This document shows, one piece after another, positions 38,405-38,757 of a stretch of DNA of 38,757 nt. The notes under the pieces are model-generated. The model was not told the origin of the DNA. It saw nothing but the letters and a program-made list of their open reading frames with translations, and ran no database searches. The stretch covers positions 1-38,757 of the forward strand of contig JAKORL010000227.1 in NCBI GenBank assembly GCA_029777855.1, given 5' to 3'. Source of the DNA: Pseudomonadota bacterium. Its GTDB lineage: Bacteria > Pseudomonadota > Gammaproteobacteria > JAIEPX01. The first letter of the stretch is position 1. Each line of letters starts with the position of its first letter. The position numbers were made by a program, and so were the translations under genes.

Positions 38405-38426
38405 CGTCAATTTGAGATTTGACACC
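38405..38426. repeat. Small related palindrome
   Basis: GTCAATTTGAGATTTGAC holds GTCAA/TTGAC arms. On the minus strand it reads GGTGTCAAATCTCAAATTGAC, similar to the GGTGTCAGATCTAAGATT arm of the larger repeats. Confidence 0.4.
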
Positions 38427-38436
38427 CTATTACCAT

Positions 38437-38757
38437 CTATCGCCTACGAGGCGGAGTAACGGTCACTGTAGCTTGTTGAGTTTGTTGCAGCTTTGGTTCT
38501 TGATTTTGTAATTTAGGCAATTGAGCATCTTGAGTATAATTTACTGAGACATCTTTCATTTCTTTACTTACTGCAGGAATGCGACCGCTACCGTACAAAA
38601 TTGCTGGATCTGATACAAGAAGACCTTGTAATGATTTTTTTGATGTTGATGCAACCGGTTGATTTAAGAGTTGACCTTTTACTACATCACTCACTTTCAC
38701 TTGCCCGGGCATATCACTGGCTAATTTTGCTGCCGCATCAGCAGCCAAAGTTGCTGC
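38437..38757 (-). CDS. Unknown protein, C-terminal 106 residues (runs off the window)
   Basis: The frame is open from the right edge to the TAG at 38437. It starts with an Ala-rich helix-like stretch (AATLAADAAAKLASD), then VKVSDVVKGQLLNQP and a Gln-rich low-complexity region (QLPKLQNQEPKLQQTQQATV), and ends in TVTPPRRR. It resembles the tail of a longer, partly disordered protein. No family is recognised and the N-terminal part is outside the window. Confidence 0.6.
   Translation of the reverse strand, partial: AATLAADAAAKLASDMPGQVKVSDVVKGQLLNQPVASTSKKSLQGLLVSDPAILYGSGRIPAVSKEMKDVSVNYTQDAQLPKLQNQEPKLQQTQQATVTVTPPRRR

Overview
The window looks like a core-genome stretch from a host-associated gammaproteobacterium. 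Legionellales (Coxiella/Legionella-like) is the best guess. The evidence is an AT-rich composition, conserved gammaproteobacterial gene orders (smc-zipA-ligA; surE-yqaA-nlpD-rpoS; pyrG-kdsA-eno-ftsB-ispD-ispF; miaB-ybeZ-ybeY-ybeX-lnt), and scattered genes with eukaryote-directed features. The order-level placement is inference from reading; no database was searched.

Layout. 1-5114 (minus): smc, zipA and the 5' part of ligA. 5266-5943 (minus): an isoprenylcysteine-methyltransferase-family membrane protein. 6039-11153 (plus): tRNA-Arg(CCT), fumC, a receiver-domain protein ending in a CaaX box, a short-form aconitase and a 78-residue unknown. 11346-13729 (minus): mmsA-mmsB of valine catabolism. 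13828-15049 (minus): a small two-helix membrane protein and a degenerate PilV/PilW/PilX-like minor pilin set, two members of which are only about 50 residues. 15166-20966 (minus): htpG with a sigma-32-type promoter, rpoS, nlpD, yqaA, surE. 21065-23527 (plus): a large unknown protein with a CX5R phosphoinositide/tyrosine phosphatase signature and a disordered SPR-repeat tail, the best effector candidate here. 23496-29253 (minus): ispF, ispD, ftsB, eno, kdsA, pyrG. 29570-36921 (plus): an MFS transporter, miaB, ybeZ, ybeY, ybeX and lnt, interrupted between ybeX and lnt by about 900 bases holding an unknown ORF and a coiled-coil gene remnant. 37106-38757 (minus): a Sel1-repeat protein and the C-terminal part of an unknown protein.

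How the genes work together. Most are housekeeping: chromosome folding and division (smc, zipA, ftsB), the TCA cycle (fumC, acn), isoprenoid and Kdo precursors (ispDF, kdsA), nucleotide and glycolytic enzymes (pyrG, eno), envelope (nlpD, lnt), tRNA/rRNA maturation (miaB, ybeY) and stress response (rpoS, htpG, surE). The accessory layer consists of the CaaX-tailed receiver protein, the CX5R phosphatase candidate and the Sel1 protein. It fits a bacterium that manipulates a eukaryotic cell, but secretion is not shown by the sequence.

Small dispersed elements also recur. There are two copies of a GGTGTCAGATCTAAGA inverted repeat, a related third palindrome, a 25-base motif downstream of both rpoS and the Sel1 gene, a nested palindrome between pyrG and kdsA, and two CTCGC/GATGAC-type repeats, one of them inside a reading frame. 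I saw no CRISPR array, transposase, integrase or rRNA.
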